Part shown: positions 1 through 7,535 of the stretch, piece after piece | How positions within the stretch are numbered: the stretch's first letter is position 1 | Layout: each line of letters starts with the position of its first letter | Assembly: GCF_001975785.1 (NCBI RefSeq) | Contig: NZ_MSFI01000025.1 | Span: forward strand, 1 to 64,000 | Length of the DNA stretch: 64,000 bases | Direction: 5' to 3' | Origin: Domibacillus epiphyticus | Lineage (GTDB): Bacteria; Bacillota; Bacilli; Bacillales; Domibacillaceae | The notes under the pieces: model-generated | Databases searched by the model: none | Told to the model about the DNA's origin: nothing | The model's input: the letters and a program-made list of their open reading frames with translations, nothing else | Position numbers and translations under genes: made by a program

Positions 1-60
1 TTGACGTTTTTATTGATTTTGTTCAGTTTTCAAAGATCAATTTCCTTACTGTTGTTGATG
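1..60 (-). promoter_or_regulatory. rRNA operon leader with boxA-like antitermination element
   Basis: Read on the minus strand, positions 39-25 give TGATCTTTGAAAACT, followed by GAACAAA. This closely matches the boxA-containing leader that precedes 16S (and is repeated before 23S) in Bacillus rrn operons. Two promoter-like sites lie upstream, so this is more likely the 16S leader than the 16S-23S spacer. The 16S gene itself would begin left of position 1 and is not in the window. Inference from motif recognition; confidence moderate to good. Confidence 0.65.
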
Positions 61-71
61 ACAGCTAAATC

Positions 72-101
72 ATAATAACATTTTTCATTACCTAATGTCA
101 A
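72..101 (-). promoter_or_regulatory. Putative rrn P2 promoter
   Basis: The minus strand has TTGACA (101-96) and TATTAT (77-72), separated by 18 bp and placed just upstream of the boxA leader, where a Bacillus rrn P2 promoter would sit. Confidence 0.6.
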
Positions 102-205
102 TAAGTTTTCCTAAGAAAATATTCTTGTAAAATATCAAGTCCGAAAGAAAACGAACTGACTAACATTAGATTCGTAAACAGCACCGTTTCTGCCGGCGGA
201 TTAAC

Positions 206-235
206 AATATAACACGATAGTTAAAAGACAGTCAA
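206..235 (-). promoter_or_regulatory. Putative rrn P1 promoter
   Basis: The minus strand has TTGACT (235-230) and TATATT (211-206) with an 18-bp spacer, about 130 bp upstream of the P2-like site. Tandem promoters are the rule for Bacillus rRNA operons. The rest of 1-395 shows no gene. Confidence 0.5.
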
Positions 236-326
236 TTAGTTTTCCCGAAAAAAATTTTATCAATATTTTCCTCTTTATCTACTTATATTGTTCATCTGAT
301 CTGTCAGCAGTATTTAAAAATAGAAT

Positions 327-357
327 AAACCGCTCAAAAATTTTGAACGGTTTTTAT
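327..357 (-). terminator. Terminator after the cidB-like gene
   Basis: AAACCG (327-332) pairs with CGGTTT (348-353) and the stem continues through TCA/TGA around an A/T loop. T-rich sequence follows on the minus strand, so it would end the operon 2194-396 before the rrn promoters. Confidence 0.55.
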
Positions 358-395
358 GCTTTCACGTCTTAGTTTGAAGCGCACTATTTTCTAAA

Positions 396-1070
396 TTAAT
401 TTATGAGCGGGAAAAACCAAGGCAATATTACTGATGTTACGATCGCTGCAAAACCCATGGCGGCACTAGATACAGCACCCTGTACAGGTCCTTCCAAAAC
501 AGCCTGGCTTGTCCCTATTCCGTGTGAAACTGTTCCAATACCAAGTCCTCTAGAAAATGGATCTTCTACCTTCATGATAGTTAGAAATAGCGGTCCAAAG
601 ACGGCGCCAAAAATACCTGCTACCATGACAAACGCAGCCGCAAGAGCAGGATCACCGCCGATAATAAGTGCTGCTTCAATGGCTACCGGTGTCGTCACCG
701 CTTTAACAGCTGACGTCGCCTGAATGGTCTCAGATAGATCGAATATAGACGCGATCCAGACAGCTGAAGCGATCGTTGAAAATGTGCCAACAATAAGCCC
801 CACAGCTGCAGGTACAAGCAGATCACGCAGCACACCCCAATTATGATAGAGCGGAACGGCAAGCGCGACAGTTGCAGGACCGAGTAAAAACGTCATGATG
901 TCTTTTGCAGGTGTATATTGTTCATATGATACATTTGCCAAGAGCAGCAGGACGATCATGACAACTGTTGATGTAAATACCGGAGTCGTAAATGGTGACG
1001 GAAATCGGATGGCGATTGTTCTTGAGATAAGATACACAGCAATGGTGACCGTAATGTAAATGATTGTCAA
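396..1070 (-). CDS. CidB/LrgB family membrane protein
   Basis: Polytopic membrane protein of the CidB/LrgB family (about 224 aa, usual length). It has repeated hydrophobic helices and the conserved C-terminal glycine/serine-rich stretch with GIGTVSHGIGTS. In Firmicutes these proteins pair with CidA/LrgA and have been linked to autolysis control and to pyruvate or other small-metabolite transport. I chose the TTG start at 1070: AGGAGGGA lies at proper distance, and TTG overlaps the TGA stop of the upstream gene as TTGA, which implies translational coupling. It is the last gene of a four-gene operon with two hotdog-fold dehydratase genes. Confidence 0.88.
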   Translation of the reverse strand: MTIIYITVTIAVYLISRTIAIRFPSPFTTPVFTSTVVMIVLLLLANVSYEQYTPAKDIMTFLLGPATVALAVPLYHNWGVLRDLLVPAAVGLIVGTFSTIASAVWIASIFDLSETIQATSAVKAVTTPVAIEAALIIGGDPALAAAFVMVAGIFGAVFGPLFLTIMKVEDPFSRGLGIGTVSHGIGTSQAVLEGPVQGAVSSAAMGFAAIVTSVILPWFFPLIN

Positions 1071-1447
1071 GCGCACTCCCTCCTATGTTCCTTCATTTTT
1101 TTTGATAAACGGTCTGTTAATGAAGCAGTAACAAATAGACCAATGAGAGAACTGCCGCCAATCATGATCGTTAAAGGAATACCAGTCGTTTTAATTAAGT
1201 CCCCGAATGTCATTAAACCAACAGCAATGGGAATAAAGAAAAATGCCAAATGCTTATTTAAAAACGCTGCTCCTTTTTCAATATAACGCATATGTATAAG
1301 TCCTTTTGACAACAAAGCCAGCAAGATCATCATTCCGAAAACGCTAGCTGGAATTGGGATATGGAGGTAGGTGACAATAGCAGCAGACAACTGGTATATA
1401 ATGATTAATATGATGATTTGTCCTAAAAATAAAACAGTTTCTTTCAT
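1067..1447 (-). CDS. CidA/LrgA family holin-like protein
   Basis: About 126 aa with four hydrophobic segments, typical of the CidA/LrgA family (PF03788 type), the holin-like partner of CidB/LrgB. The motif 'IPIPASVFGMMILL' near residue 30 is characteristic. The ATG at 1447 lies 2 nt beyond the stop of the preceding hotdog gene, and the 3' end overlaps cidB by 4 nt, so the two are surely co-translated. Whether it belongs to the Cid or the Lrg branch cannot be told from sequence alone; no LysR or LytSR regulator gene is adjacent. Confidence 0.88.
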   Translation of the reverse strand: MKETVLFLGQIIILIIIYQLSAAIVTYLHIPIPASVFGMMILLALLSKGLIHMRYIEKGAAFLNKHLAFFFIPIAVGLMTFGDLIKTTGIPLTIMIGGSSLIGLFVTASLTDRLSKKMKEHRRECA

Positions 1448-1449
1448 GG

Positions 1450-1797
1450 TCAAACAGTAAATGTCCCTTTCATTTTGATTTCTCCCTCTTCGTTTTCAAC
1501 TGTAATGAGCCCTTTGCCAGCTCCCTCATCTGTCCACTGCCCTTTTAAAACAAGCGGTTCATCCGGATATGTCATTGACTGAAACCGTACATCGTACGTT
1601 TTTACTGACTGTACGCCCCATTCCCGAATTGCGCTGCTGCCAAGCGCCATGATAAGCATTCCATGTGCTATACAATCCTGCAGTCCTGCTTTTTTTGCCG
1701 CTTCTAGATCCGTGTGAATAGGGTTGAAATCGCCCGATGCCTTTGCATATTCTTTTATTTGATCACGAGTAACAACAGTCGAAATTAATTTAAACAT
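1450..1797 (-). CDS. MaoC-like (R)-specific hydratase/dehydratase subunit
   Basis: Single hotdog-domain protein of the MaoC family (about 115 aa). It shows the hydratase signature 'YAKASGDFNPIHTD' at about residues 18-31, containing the catalytic D/H pair of R-specific enoyl-CoA hydratases, followed by 'AHGMLIMALG'. With the N-terminal-type hotdog protein encoded just upstream it probably forms a heterodimer of the HadA/HadB kind acting on 3-hydroxyacyl-CoA/ACP. The ATG at 1797 is preceded by AAAGGAG and overlaps the upstream gene by 8 nt. Substrate unknown; the link to cidAB in the same operon is unexplained. Confidence 0.82.
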   Translation of the reverse strand: MFKLISTVVTRDQIKEYAKASGDFNPIHTDLEAAKKAGLQDCIAHGMLIMALGSSAIREWGVQSVKTYDVRFQSMTYPDEPLVLKGQWTDEGAGKGLITVENEEGEIKMKGTFTV

Positions 1798-2194
1798 TGC
1801 GGTCTCCTTTCTGTTCAATGAGCGTTGAACGTGAAATAATCACACATTCTCCATTCCTCATGTACTTTGTTTCCAGTTTCGCAAATGTCATGCCTCTTTT
1901 CGTTGTTTTACTTGTTAAAAACACGGAGGCATCTATCGTGTCACCCGTAAAAATCGGTGATATGTACTCATATTGCTGTGACCCATGAAGTACACATTTC
2001 GGGTCAAATTCAAGCAGTTCCGTTAATTTATCAAACGACATGCCGCCCTGAAAATCAATGACTGTTGCATATGTTGGGGGAACGATATTGCTAGAATCAA
2101 TTTCCCGAATTGCATGTTTAAACGTTTCTACTTGTTTTTTATCAATTGTATGGCTATAGCGGTGCAATTCGATTTCTTCTTTTTTCATCATCAT
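1790..2194 (-). CDS. MaoC N-terminal-type hotdog protein (HadA-like)
   Basis: 134-aa protein resembling the 'MaoC dehydratase N-terminal' (FAS1-like dehydratase) domain: 'PPTYATVIDFQGG', 'VLHGSQQYEYISPIFTGDTI' and 'FAKLETKYMRNGE'. Such proteins lack the full catalytic motif and pair with a catalytic MaoC partner, here the next gene, which overlaps it by 8 nt. First gene of the hotdog-hotdog-cidA-cidB operon. Three consecutive ATG codons follow AAAGGACGG, so the exact start is uncertain by up to two codons. Function beyond acyl-thioester (de)hydration is inference. Confidence 0.78.
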   Translation of the reverse strand: MMMKKEEIELHRYSHTIDKKQVETFKHAIREIDSSNIVPPTYATVIDFQGGMSFDKLTELLEFDPKCVLHGSQQYEYISPIFTGDTIDASVFLTSKTTKRGMTFAKLETKYMRNGECVIISRSTLIEQKGDRNV

Positions 2195-2225
2195 CCGTCC
2201 TTTCTCATCACGATTTTATCATAGA

Positions 2226-2258
2226 TAAAAACAAAAATGATCCCATAGCGGGATCACT
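2226..2258 (-). terminator. Terminator after bioB
   Basis: GATCCC (2239-2244) and GGGATC (2250-2255) form a tight hairpin just after the bioB stop. On the minus strand it is followed by a T-rich tract (ATTTTTGTTTTT). Confidence 0.8.
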
Positions 2259-2260
2259 TT

Positions 2261-3259
2261 TTATGCGTTTACAGGTTCTTGTTCTTGTGCTGTTTCTACA
2301 ACAAAGCCCATTTCTTCTATCATTTTATGATCAGCTGTAACTTCCTGTCCTTCAGTTGTTAAATAATTGCCAAGGAAAATAGAATTTGCTGCATATAAAC
2401 CAAGAGGCTGCAATGAACGTAAATTCACTTCCCGGCCTCCGGAAATGCGAATTTCTTTTGACGGATTAATGAAACGGAACAAAGCAAGTACTTTTAAGCA
2501 ATAAGAAGGTGTTAATGGCTCTGTATGTTCAAGCGGTGTGCCTGGAATCGCATGCAAAAAGTTTACTGGGATGGAATCAGCATCGAGGACGCGCAAACTT
2601 TTTGCCATATTGACGACATCTTCTTTCGTTTCACCCATCCCGATTATGACGCCAGAGCAAGGGGACATGCCGCTCTCTTTAACGCGCCCAACTGTTTCTG
2701 TGCGGTCTTCGTATGTATGAGTAGTTGTAATGTCCGCATGGTGTTCTTTTGACGTATTAATGTTGTGATTATAACGGTCTACACCAGCTTCTTTTAGTTT
2801 TTCCGCCTGTTCTGGTTTTAAAATACCTAAACAAGCACAAACGCGCATTTGGTACTTTTCCTTAATTTCTTCAACGGCCCCGGCGACAGTTTCAAGCTCT
2901 TTATTCGATGGACCGCGTCCGCTCGCAACAATGCAATAGGTTCCAGCTCCAAGTGAATGAGCACGTTCCGCCCCTGCGACAATTTGATCCTTATCCATCA
3001 TCCGGTATTTTTCAATCGGTGCATCTGAGCGGACGGACTGTGAACAATAACCGCAGTCTTCAGGGCATAGACCCGATTTCGTATTAATGATCATATTTAA
3101 CTTTACTTTGTTTCCATAAAAGTGACGACGAATTTTATAAGCACCATCCAGCAGCTGAAGCAGTTCTTCATCGGAACTGTTCAAAACCGAAAGAGCTTCC
3201 TCATTTGTTAATTCATGACCGGCTAAAACGTTTTCTGCCAGATTGTTCCACTGATTCAT
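2261..3259 (-). CDS. bioB: Biotin synthase
   Basis: Radical-SAM enzyme that inserts sulfur into dethiobiotin to form biotin, the last step of the pathway. The [4Fe-4S]-SAM motif CPEDCGYC places the three cysteines at residues 65, 69 and 72. The conserved 'SGRGPSNKE', 'YNHNINTS', 'CSGVIIGMGE' and 'RISGGREVNLR' blocks are present, and length (332 aa) is normal. The start is ATG after AAGGAGAG. No other bio gene is in the window, so bioB stands alone. A BirA-like operator overlaps its promoter, suggesting repression when biotin is plentiful. Confidence 0.97.
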   Translation of the reverse strand: MNQWNNLAENVLAGHELTNEEALSVLNSSDEELLQLLDGAYKIRRHFYGNKVKLNMIINTKSGLCPEDCGYCSQSVRSDAPIEKYRMMDKDQIVAGAERAHSLGAGTYCIVASGRGPSNKELETVAGAVEEIKEKYQMRVCACLGILKPEQAEKLKEAGVDRYNHNINTSKEHHADITTTHTYEDRTETVGRVKESGMSPCSGVIIGMGETKEDVVNMAKSLRVLDADSIPVNFLHAIPGTPLEHTEPLTPSYCLKVLALFRFINPSKEIRISGGREVNLRSLQPLGLYAANSIFLGNYLTTEGQEVTADHKMIEEMGFVVETAQEQEPVNA

Positions 3260-3287
3260 ATAGCATCTCTCCTTTTCTTTTATTGTC

Positions 3288-3317
3288 AGAATAAAGTAAA
3301 AGTTTCTATAATGTCAA
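3288..3317 (-). promoter_or_regulatory. Putative bioB promoter
   Basis: The minus strand has TTGACA (3317-3312) and TATTCT (3293-3288) with an 18-bp spacer, just upstream of the bioB ribosome-binding site. The -35 lies inside one arm of the BirA-like operator. Confidence 0.5.
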
Positions 3318-3342
3318 CTTATTTTTAAAATTAGTTGACTAA
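3310..3342. promoter_or_regulatory. BirA-type biotin operator
   Basis: Inverted half-sites ATGTCAAC (3311-3318) and GTTGACTAA (3334-3342) are separated by 15 bp. That is the architecture of Gram-positive BirA operators (half-site close to TGTWAAC, spacer of about 15). It overlaps the predicted bioB -35 region. Recognition is by pattern; binding is inferred. Confidence 0.7.
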
Positions 3343-3360
3343 TATCTAGCAGCAAGTTAA

Positions 3361-3389
3361 TTGTTTTCATAGGGAAAAAAGAGTATACT
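3361..3389 (+). promoter_or_regulatory. Putative promoter of the yidC-type gene
   Basis: TTGTTT (3361-3366), a 17-bp spacer and TATACT (3384-3389) lie 54 bp upstream of the YidC start. This is a good sigma-A type site. Confidence 0.55.
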
Positions 3390-3442
3390 TTTTTTGTCTA
3401 TAGCAACTTGCCTTAACTACTAGGCGCAGGAGGAAATCTATT

Positions 3443-4204
3443 TTGAAAAAATCATTAATACTCGCGCTTACATTGCTTTCTGCAGTTATTCTATCTGGCT
3501 GTCAAAGTGCACAAACAGAAGGTCATTTCTTTCATGACTATTTAGTAAGCCCTTTCGTTGAACTCATTCATTCACTAGGCGTCATGCTCGGCAATTATGG
3601 ATTAGCAGTCATTGTTATCACAATCGCTGTTCGATTGATTTTAATGCCGCTCATGTTGAACTCAATGAAAAAGCAAGCAGTCATGCGTCAAAAAATGGAA
3701 GTTGTCAAGCCGAAAATGACTGAAATTCAGGAACGTCTAAAAGCGGCGAAAAATCCTGAAGAACAACGAAAAATTCAAATGGAAATGATGGGGCTTTATA
3801 AAGAGCATAATATCAACCCAATGTCGATGGGATGTTTGCCAGTTCTTCTTCAAACGCCGGTTTGGATGGGACTCTATTATGCAATCACGATATCAGAGGA
3901 TATTAAAGCACATGAATTTTTATGGTTCCGCCTTGGTCAGCCCGATATTGCGATGGCACTTATCGCTGGTGTAATGTACTACATTCAATTTAAGATTTCG
4001 ATGAAGACTATGCCAGCAGAACAGCAGCAGCAAATGAAATTTATTGGGTTGTTGTCACCCGCCATGATTCTAATTTTCTCTTTAACAACACCGGCCGCAC
4101 TTCCGCTTTACTGGGCAGTCAGTGGGTTGATTTTAATCTTCCAGTCATGGATCGGGCGCAAATATTTTCAAACACACCCACCTGTTGAAGAGGGAACAAA
4201 ATAA
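3443..4204 (+). CDS. YidC/Oxa1 family membrane protein insertase (lipoprotein)
   Basis: 253-aa insertase of the YidC/Oxa1/SpoIIIJ family, which helps integrate membrane proteins with or without SecYEG. An N-terminal lipoprotein signal ends in the lipobox LSGC (Cys20). It is followed by the family core: the positively charged cytoplasmic loop after TM1 ('RLILMPLMLNSMKKQAVMRQ'), 'INPMSMGCLPVLLQTPVWMGLYYAI', and the last hairpin 'PAALPLYWAVSGL'. The start is TTG after AGGAGG. It is monocistronic with its own promoter and terminator and lies outside the rnpA-jag context of spoIIIJ, so it is probably the second (YqjG-like) paralogue; no MifM-like leader ORF is evident. Confidence 0.93.
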   Translation: MKKSLILALTLLSAVILSGCQSAQTEGHFFHDYLVSPFVELIHSLGVMLGNYGLAVIVITIAVRLILMPLMLNSMKKQAVMRQKMEVVKPKMTEIQERLKAAKNPEEQRKIQMEMMGLYKEHNINPMSMGCLPVLLQTPVWMGLYYAITISEDIKAHEFLWFRLGQPDIAMALIAGVMYYIQFKISMKTMPAEQQQQMKFIGLLSPAMILIFSLTTPAALPLYWAVSGLILIFQSWIGRKYFQTHPPVEEGTK

Positions 4205-4209
4205 AGGAG

Positions 4210-4239
4210 ATGCTCTGCAGGCAGCAGGGCATTTTTTTT
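4210..4239 (+). terminator. Terminator after the yidC-type gene
   Basis: ATGCTCTGC (4210-4218) pairs with GCAGGGCAT (4224-4232) and is followed by a run of eight T residues. Confidence 0.85.
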
Positions 4240-4376
4240 GCCATAAAGGGTATTTATCTAAAAGATGAAGGATTGTTTTCATAGAAAAAGTGAAACCATT
4301 CTTTTACTTCCTACGTATAGGATAAAGTAGAATCGTTCAAACTATGAGCGAAATGAAATTGTGGAGTGGATGTAAG

Positions 4377-5069
4377 ATGCGATATACTTTCTATTGGTTC
4401 CGGCGCATACTGGCAGCACTTGCCGCTGCACTACTTGTAAGCAGTCCATTTGACGAAATGATGGCATATATCGTATTTACGCTTTCATTTGTGTCTATAT
4501 TCGTTCTGTATACGAATCTTAGCAATATGCGCATCCGGAAAAAATACGGATTAAATCGGAAAGAATATTATTATATAATGGATCAATTGAAAGATGCGAA
4601 ATTAAAACTTTCCCGTCTGCAGCATCTGTTTTTAAAAGTGCGCAGTTTAAGTTCACTACGTCAGGTGATTGAATTAAATAGTCTTGTCAAGCGCATATAT
4701 TCAGTCGTTAAAAAAGAACCGAAGCGATTTTATGAAATTGAGTCGTTCTTTTATTCCCATCTTGATTCTGTCGTTGAGCTTGCTGAAAAATCAGCCCTTT
4801 TATCAAGAAAAAAAGTAAAAGGTCCTGATATGAAGCAGTCGCTTATCGAAACGAAAGAAACGCTAAATGATTTATCAAAAACGCTTGAAGGCGATCTACG
4901 TCAAGTACTTGCTCGTGACATTGAACATTTAACAATTGAGCTCGATGTCGCCCAAAGAAGGGTAAAAAACAATGAATTAACATTTGAACATGTCCCGGAA
5001 GGAGAACAAAATGATGACCAACGAATTCAAACTACAACCGGCACCCGCATCGGACGCAAAAAAAGATGA
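4377..5069 (+). CDS. XpaC-like 5-bromo-4-chloroindolyl phosphate hydrolysis protein
   Basis: About 230 aa. Two N-terminal hydrophobic segments are followed by a long helical, charged cytoplasmic region, resembling the XpaC family often annotated '5-bromo-4-chloroindolyl phosphate hydrolysis protein'. The biochemical role is unknown. It is translationally linked to the downstream TelA-like gene, with a 59-nt overlap; XpaC-TelA pairing is common in Bacillus (compare yceG-H type neighbourhoods). I prefer the ATG at 4377, right before the hydrophobic segment and behind GGAGTGG, over the upstream ATG at 4344, which lacks a ribosome-binding site. Confidence 0.75.
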   Translation: MRYTFYWFRRILAALAAALLVSSPFDEMMAYIVFTLSFVSIFVLYTNLSNMRIRKKYGLNRKEYYYIMDQLKDAKLKLSRLQHLFLKVRSLSSLRQVIELNSLVKRIYSVVKKEPKRFYEIESFFYSHLDSVVELAEKSALLSRKKVKGPDMKQSLIETKETLNDLSKTLEGDLRQVLARDIEHLTIELDVAQRRVKNNELTFEHVPEGEQNDDQRIQTTTGTRIGRKKR

Positions 5070-6198
5070 TCTTTTAGAAGATTTGCTCGCAGACCCGTTC
5101 GGTGATATGCCGGCTGCACCTGAAACGTCTGCGACTCCATCCGTTCAGTCAAAACGGCTGGTCGATGTTCTTCCAGCTGAACACCGGCAAAAAGCGGAAC
5201 AGCTGGCATCACAAATTGACGCAGGTAACCAGCAGGCAGTTTTTTCATTCGGGACAGCCGCTCAAACAAAGCTGTCAGACTTTTCTCATCATATGCTGGA
5301 CCATGTGCAGCGAAAAGATATCGGTCCGATTGGCGATATATTAAATGATTTAATGAAAAACTTAAAAAACGTCGATCCGGATGAATTGCGTGATGAAAAG
5401 AAAAACGTTTTTTCCCGAATGTTTGGCAAAGTGTCCAATTCTGTGCAGGAAGTTATGACACGTTATCAAAAAGTAGGCTCACAGATTGACCGGATCAGTG
5501 TGCAACTTGAACATTCTAAAAAAGGGCTCGTTGAAGATATACGACTGCTGGAGCAATTATATGATAAAAACAAAGAATACTTTCAAGCGCTTAATATTTA
5601 TATTGCAGCCGGTGAATTGAAATTGGAAGAACTCGAAACTAAAACGATTCCAGAACTTCGCCAAAAAGCAGAATCGACAGGCGATCAAATGGATTTTCAA
5701 GATGTGAACGACATGGTTCAGTTTGCCGACCGTTTAGAAAAACGTCTCCACGACTTAAAATTGAGCCGGCAAATTACCATTCAAAGCGCACCGCAAATCC
5801 GCTTAATTCAAAATACAAACCAGGCGCTCGCTGAAAAGATACAGTCCTCTATTTTAACAGCCGTACCGCTCTGGAAAAATCAGATAGCCATTGCCTTAAC
5901 ACTTGTGCGCCAGCAAAAAGCGGTTGAAGCACAAAAGCAAGTGTCAAAAACGACAAATGAACTCTTGTTGAAAAACTCAGAAATGTTGAAAGTCAATTCG
6001 ATTGAAACGGCAAAAGAGAATGAACGCGGACTCGTTGACATCGAAACATTGAAAAAAACACAGGACAATTTAATTACAACGCTCGAAGAAACGATCCGTA
6101 TTCAGCAGGACGGCCGGGCAAAAAGAAAAGCAGCAGAAGAAGAATTGATCGTAATGGAAGACGATTTAAAGCAACGTCTTCTCCGTTTAAAACAATAA
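5011..6198 (+). CDS. TelA family toxic anion resistance protein
   Basis: About 395 aa, predominantly alpha-helical with coiled-coil character, matching the TelA/KlaA family (PF05816). Members have been linked to tellurite and cell-envelope stress resistance. Typical stretches are '[49 protein letters not shown]' and the C-terminal '[19 protein letters not shown]'. The start is ATG at 5011 behind GGAAGGAG inside the end of the XpaC-like gene. The proteins probably act together at the membrane. No ter genes are nearby. Confidence 0.88.
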   Translation: MMTNEFKLQPAPASDAKKDDLLEDLLADPFGDMPAAPETSATPSVQSKRLVDVLPAEHRQKAEQLASQIDAGNQQAVFSFGTAAQTKLSDFSHHMLDHVQRKDIGPIGDILNDLMKNLKNVDPDELRDEKKNVFSRMFGKVSNSVQEVMTRYQKVGSQIDRISVQLEHSKKGLVEDIRLLEQLYDKNKEYFQALNIYIAAGELKLEELETKTIPELRQKAESTGDQMDFQDVNDMVQFADRLEKRLHDLKLSRQITIQSAPQIRLIQNTNQALAEKIQSSILTAVPLWKNQIAIALTLVRQQKAVEAQKQVSKTTNELLLKNSEMLKVNSIETAKENERGLVDIETLKKTQDNLITTLEETIRIQQDGRAKRKAAEEELIVMEDDLKQRLLRLKQ

Positions 6199-6200
6199 GA

Positions 6201-6237
6201 AAAAGCTGCTCCGGATTTTTTCCGGAGCAGCTTTTTT
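6201..6237. terminator. Bidirectional terminator between telA-like gene and brnQ
   Basis: AAAAGCTGCTCCGGA (6201-6215) and its complement (6221-6235) form a long stem with T runs on both sides. It serves the convergent genes ending at 6198 (+) and 6236 (-). Confidence 0.9.
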
Positions 6238-7519
6238 ATTTCGCTTTAATAAAGCGGCCAAGGATGGCACCCGCCGCAGCAGGTACAATCCAGCCTAGTC
6301 CTGAATCAAAAAATGGAACCCAGCCGATGACCTTTGTAAATCCTTCAATATTAAACCCAAAGGCAGTTAATCCATCGTTTATGCTGTATACAGCTGTTAG
6401 AATGATCGCCCCTACATACATCCCTCTTGACTTCCCTGCGGCTGGCTGCAGCAGAGAAAGGACAACGAGGACAATGGCAAATGGATACAGCATCACCAGG
6501 ACAGGTACTGATACTGAAATGATCGTATTTAACCCAAGGTTGGCAATAAAGAAGCTGATTACCGTAAACAAAACAACATACCATTTATAACTTAAACGAG
6601 GCCATTTTTCCGCAAAAAACTGTGCGCAAGCTGATGTTAATCCGATACAAGTGGTTAAACAAGCAAGCGCAACAATAACCGCAAGCACGACTTTACCTGC
6701 AGAACCAAACAACAGCGAAGATGCGTACGTTAAAATGGCTGCACCATTATCAAATTGATCAGCACCCGGCATGTGAACCCCGATCCATCCAATGGAGCCG
6801 TATACGAGGGCAAGTCCCACCGCTGCGATAAGACCGGCTGCCATCGTGTATTTGATAATGGTCTTCTGATCAGTAATTCCTTTATCTTTAATGGCAGATA
6901 TGACAACAATACCAAATGCAAGCGCCGCGATTGTATCCATTGTCAAATATCCTTCAATGAACCCTTTCACAAACGGAGCATCTTCATATTTTACAGAAGG
7001 TGCACCAGCCGGAGAATCAAATTGGAAAAACGCAGCTATACATAGAAGCGCAATGGCCAAAAGCAGAGCGGGTGTTAAATATTGTCCTACCGTGTCTACA
7101 AGTTTTGTCGGGTTTAAACTTAATAGTAAGGTAACGATGAAAAAAATCAGTGTAAAGATGAATAACTCGCTTCCCGACGGCTTTGATAAAAACGGAGCAA
7201 TCCCCATTTCGAACGAGACGCTCGCCCCGCGCGGGATGCCAAAAAACGGTCCAATCGCAAGATATACCAGTATAGCAAAAATAATACCGAAAATCGGATG
7301 CACACGTTGACCGATAGACGTAATCCCATCCTTCGAGAGAGCAATAGCCATCACAGCGAGAAATGGCAGACTAACTCCGGTAATGATAAAACCCGTCATC
7401 GCTGGCAGAAACGATGTGCCTGACTCCATACCGAGAAATGGCGGGAAAATTAAATTTCCGGCGCCGAAGAAAAGGGCAAACAACATGAGCCCTATAAAAA
7501 TAATGTCATTGTTTTTCAA
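6236..7519 (-). CDS. brnQ: Branched-chain amino acid transport carrier BrnQ
   Basis: LIVCS-family cation-coupled carrier for leucine, isoleucine and valine (about 427 aa, twelve predicted TM helices). The N-terminal signature 'GLMLFALFFGAGNLIFPPFLG' is highly characteristic. A possible TTG start at 7549 overlaps the upstream VWA gene, but the TTG at 7519 has AGAAGGGAAG in front and starts right at the family N-terminus, so I use it. Gene spacing suggests co-transcription with yojN-yojO, an association that does not explain its transport role. Confidence 0.92.
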   Translation of the reverse strand: MKNNDIIFIGLMLFALFFGAGNLIFPPFLGMESGTSFLPAMTGFIITGVSLPFLAVMAIALSKDGITSIGQRVHPIFGIIFAILVYLAIGPFFGIPRGASVSFEMGIAPFLSKPSGSELFIFTLIFFIVTLLLSLNPTKLVDTVGQYLTPALLLAIALLCIAAFFQFDSPAGAPSVKYEDAPFVKGFIEGYLTMDTIAALAFGIVVISAIKDKGITDQKTIIKYTMAAGLIAAVGLALVYGSIGWIGVHMPGADQFDNGAAILTYASSLLFGSAGKVVLAVIVALACLTTCIGLTSACAQFFAEKWPRLSYKWYVVLFTVISFFIANLGLNTIISVSVPVLVMLYPFAIVLVVLSLLQPAAGKSRGMYVGAIILTAVYSINDGLTAFGFNIEGFTKVIGWVPFFDSGLGWIVPAAAGAILGRFIKAK

Positions 7520-7535
7520 AGATGCAACTTCCCTT

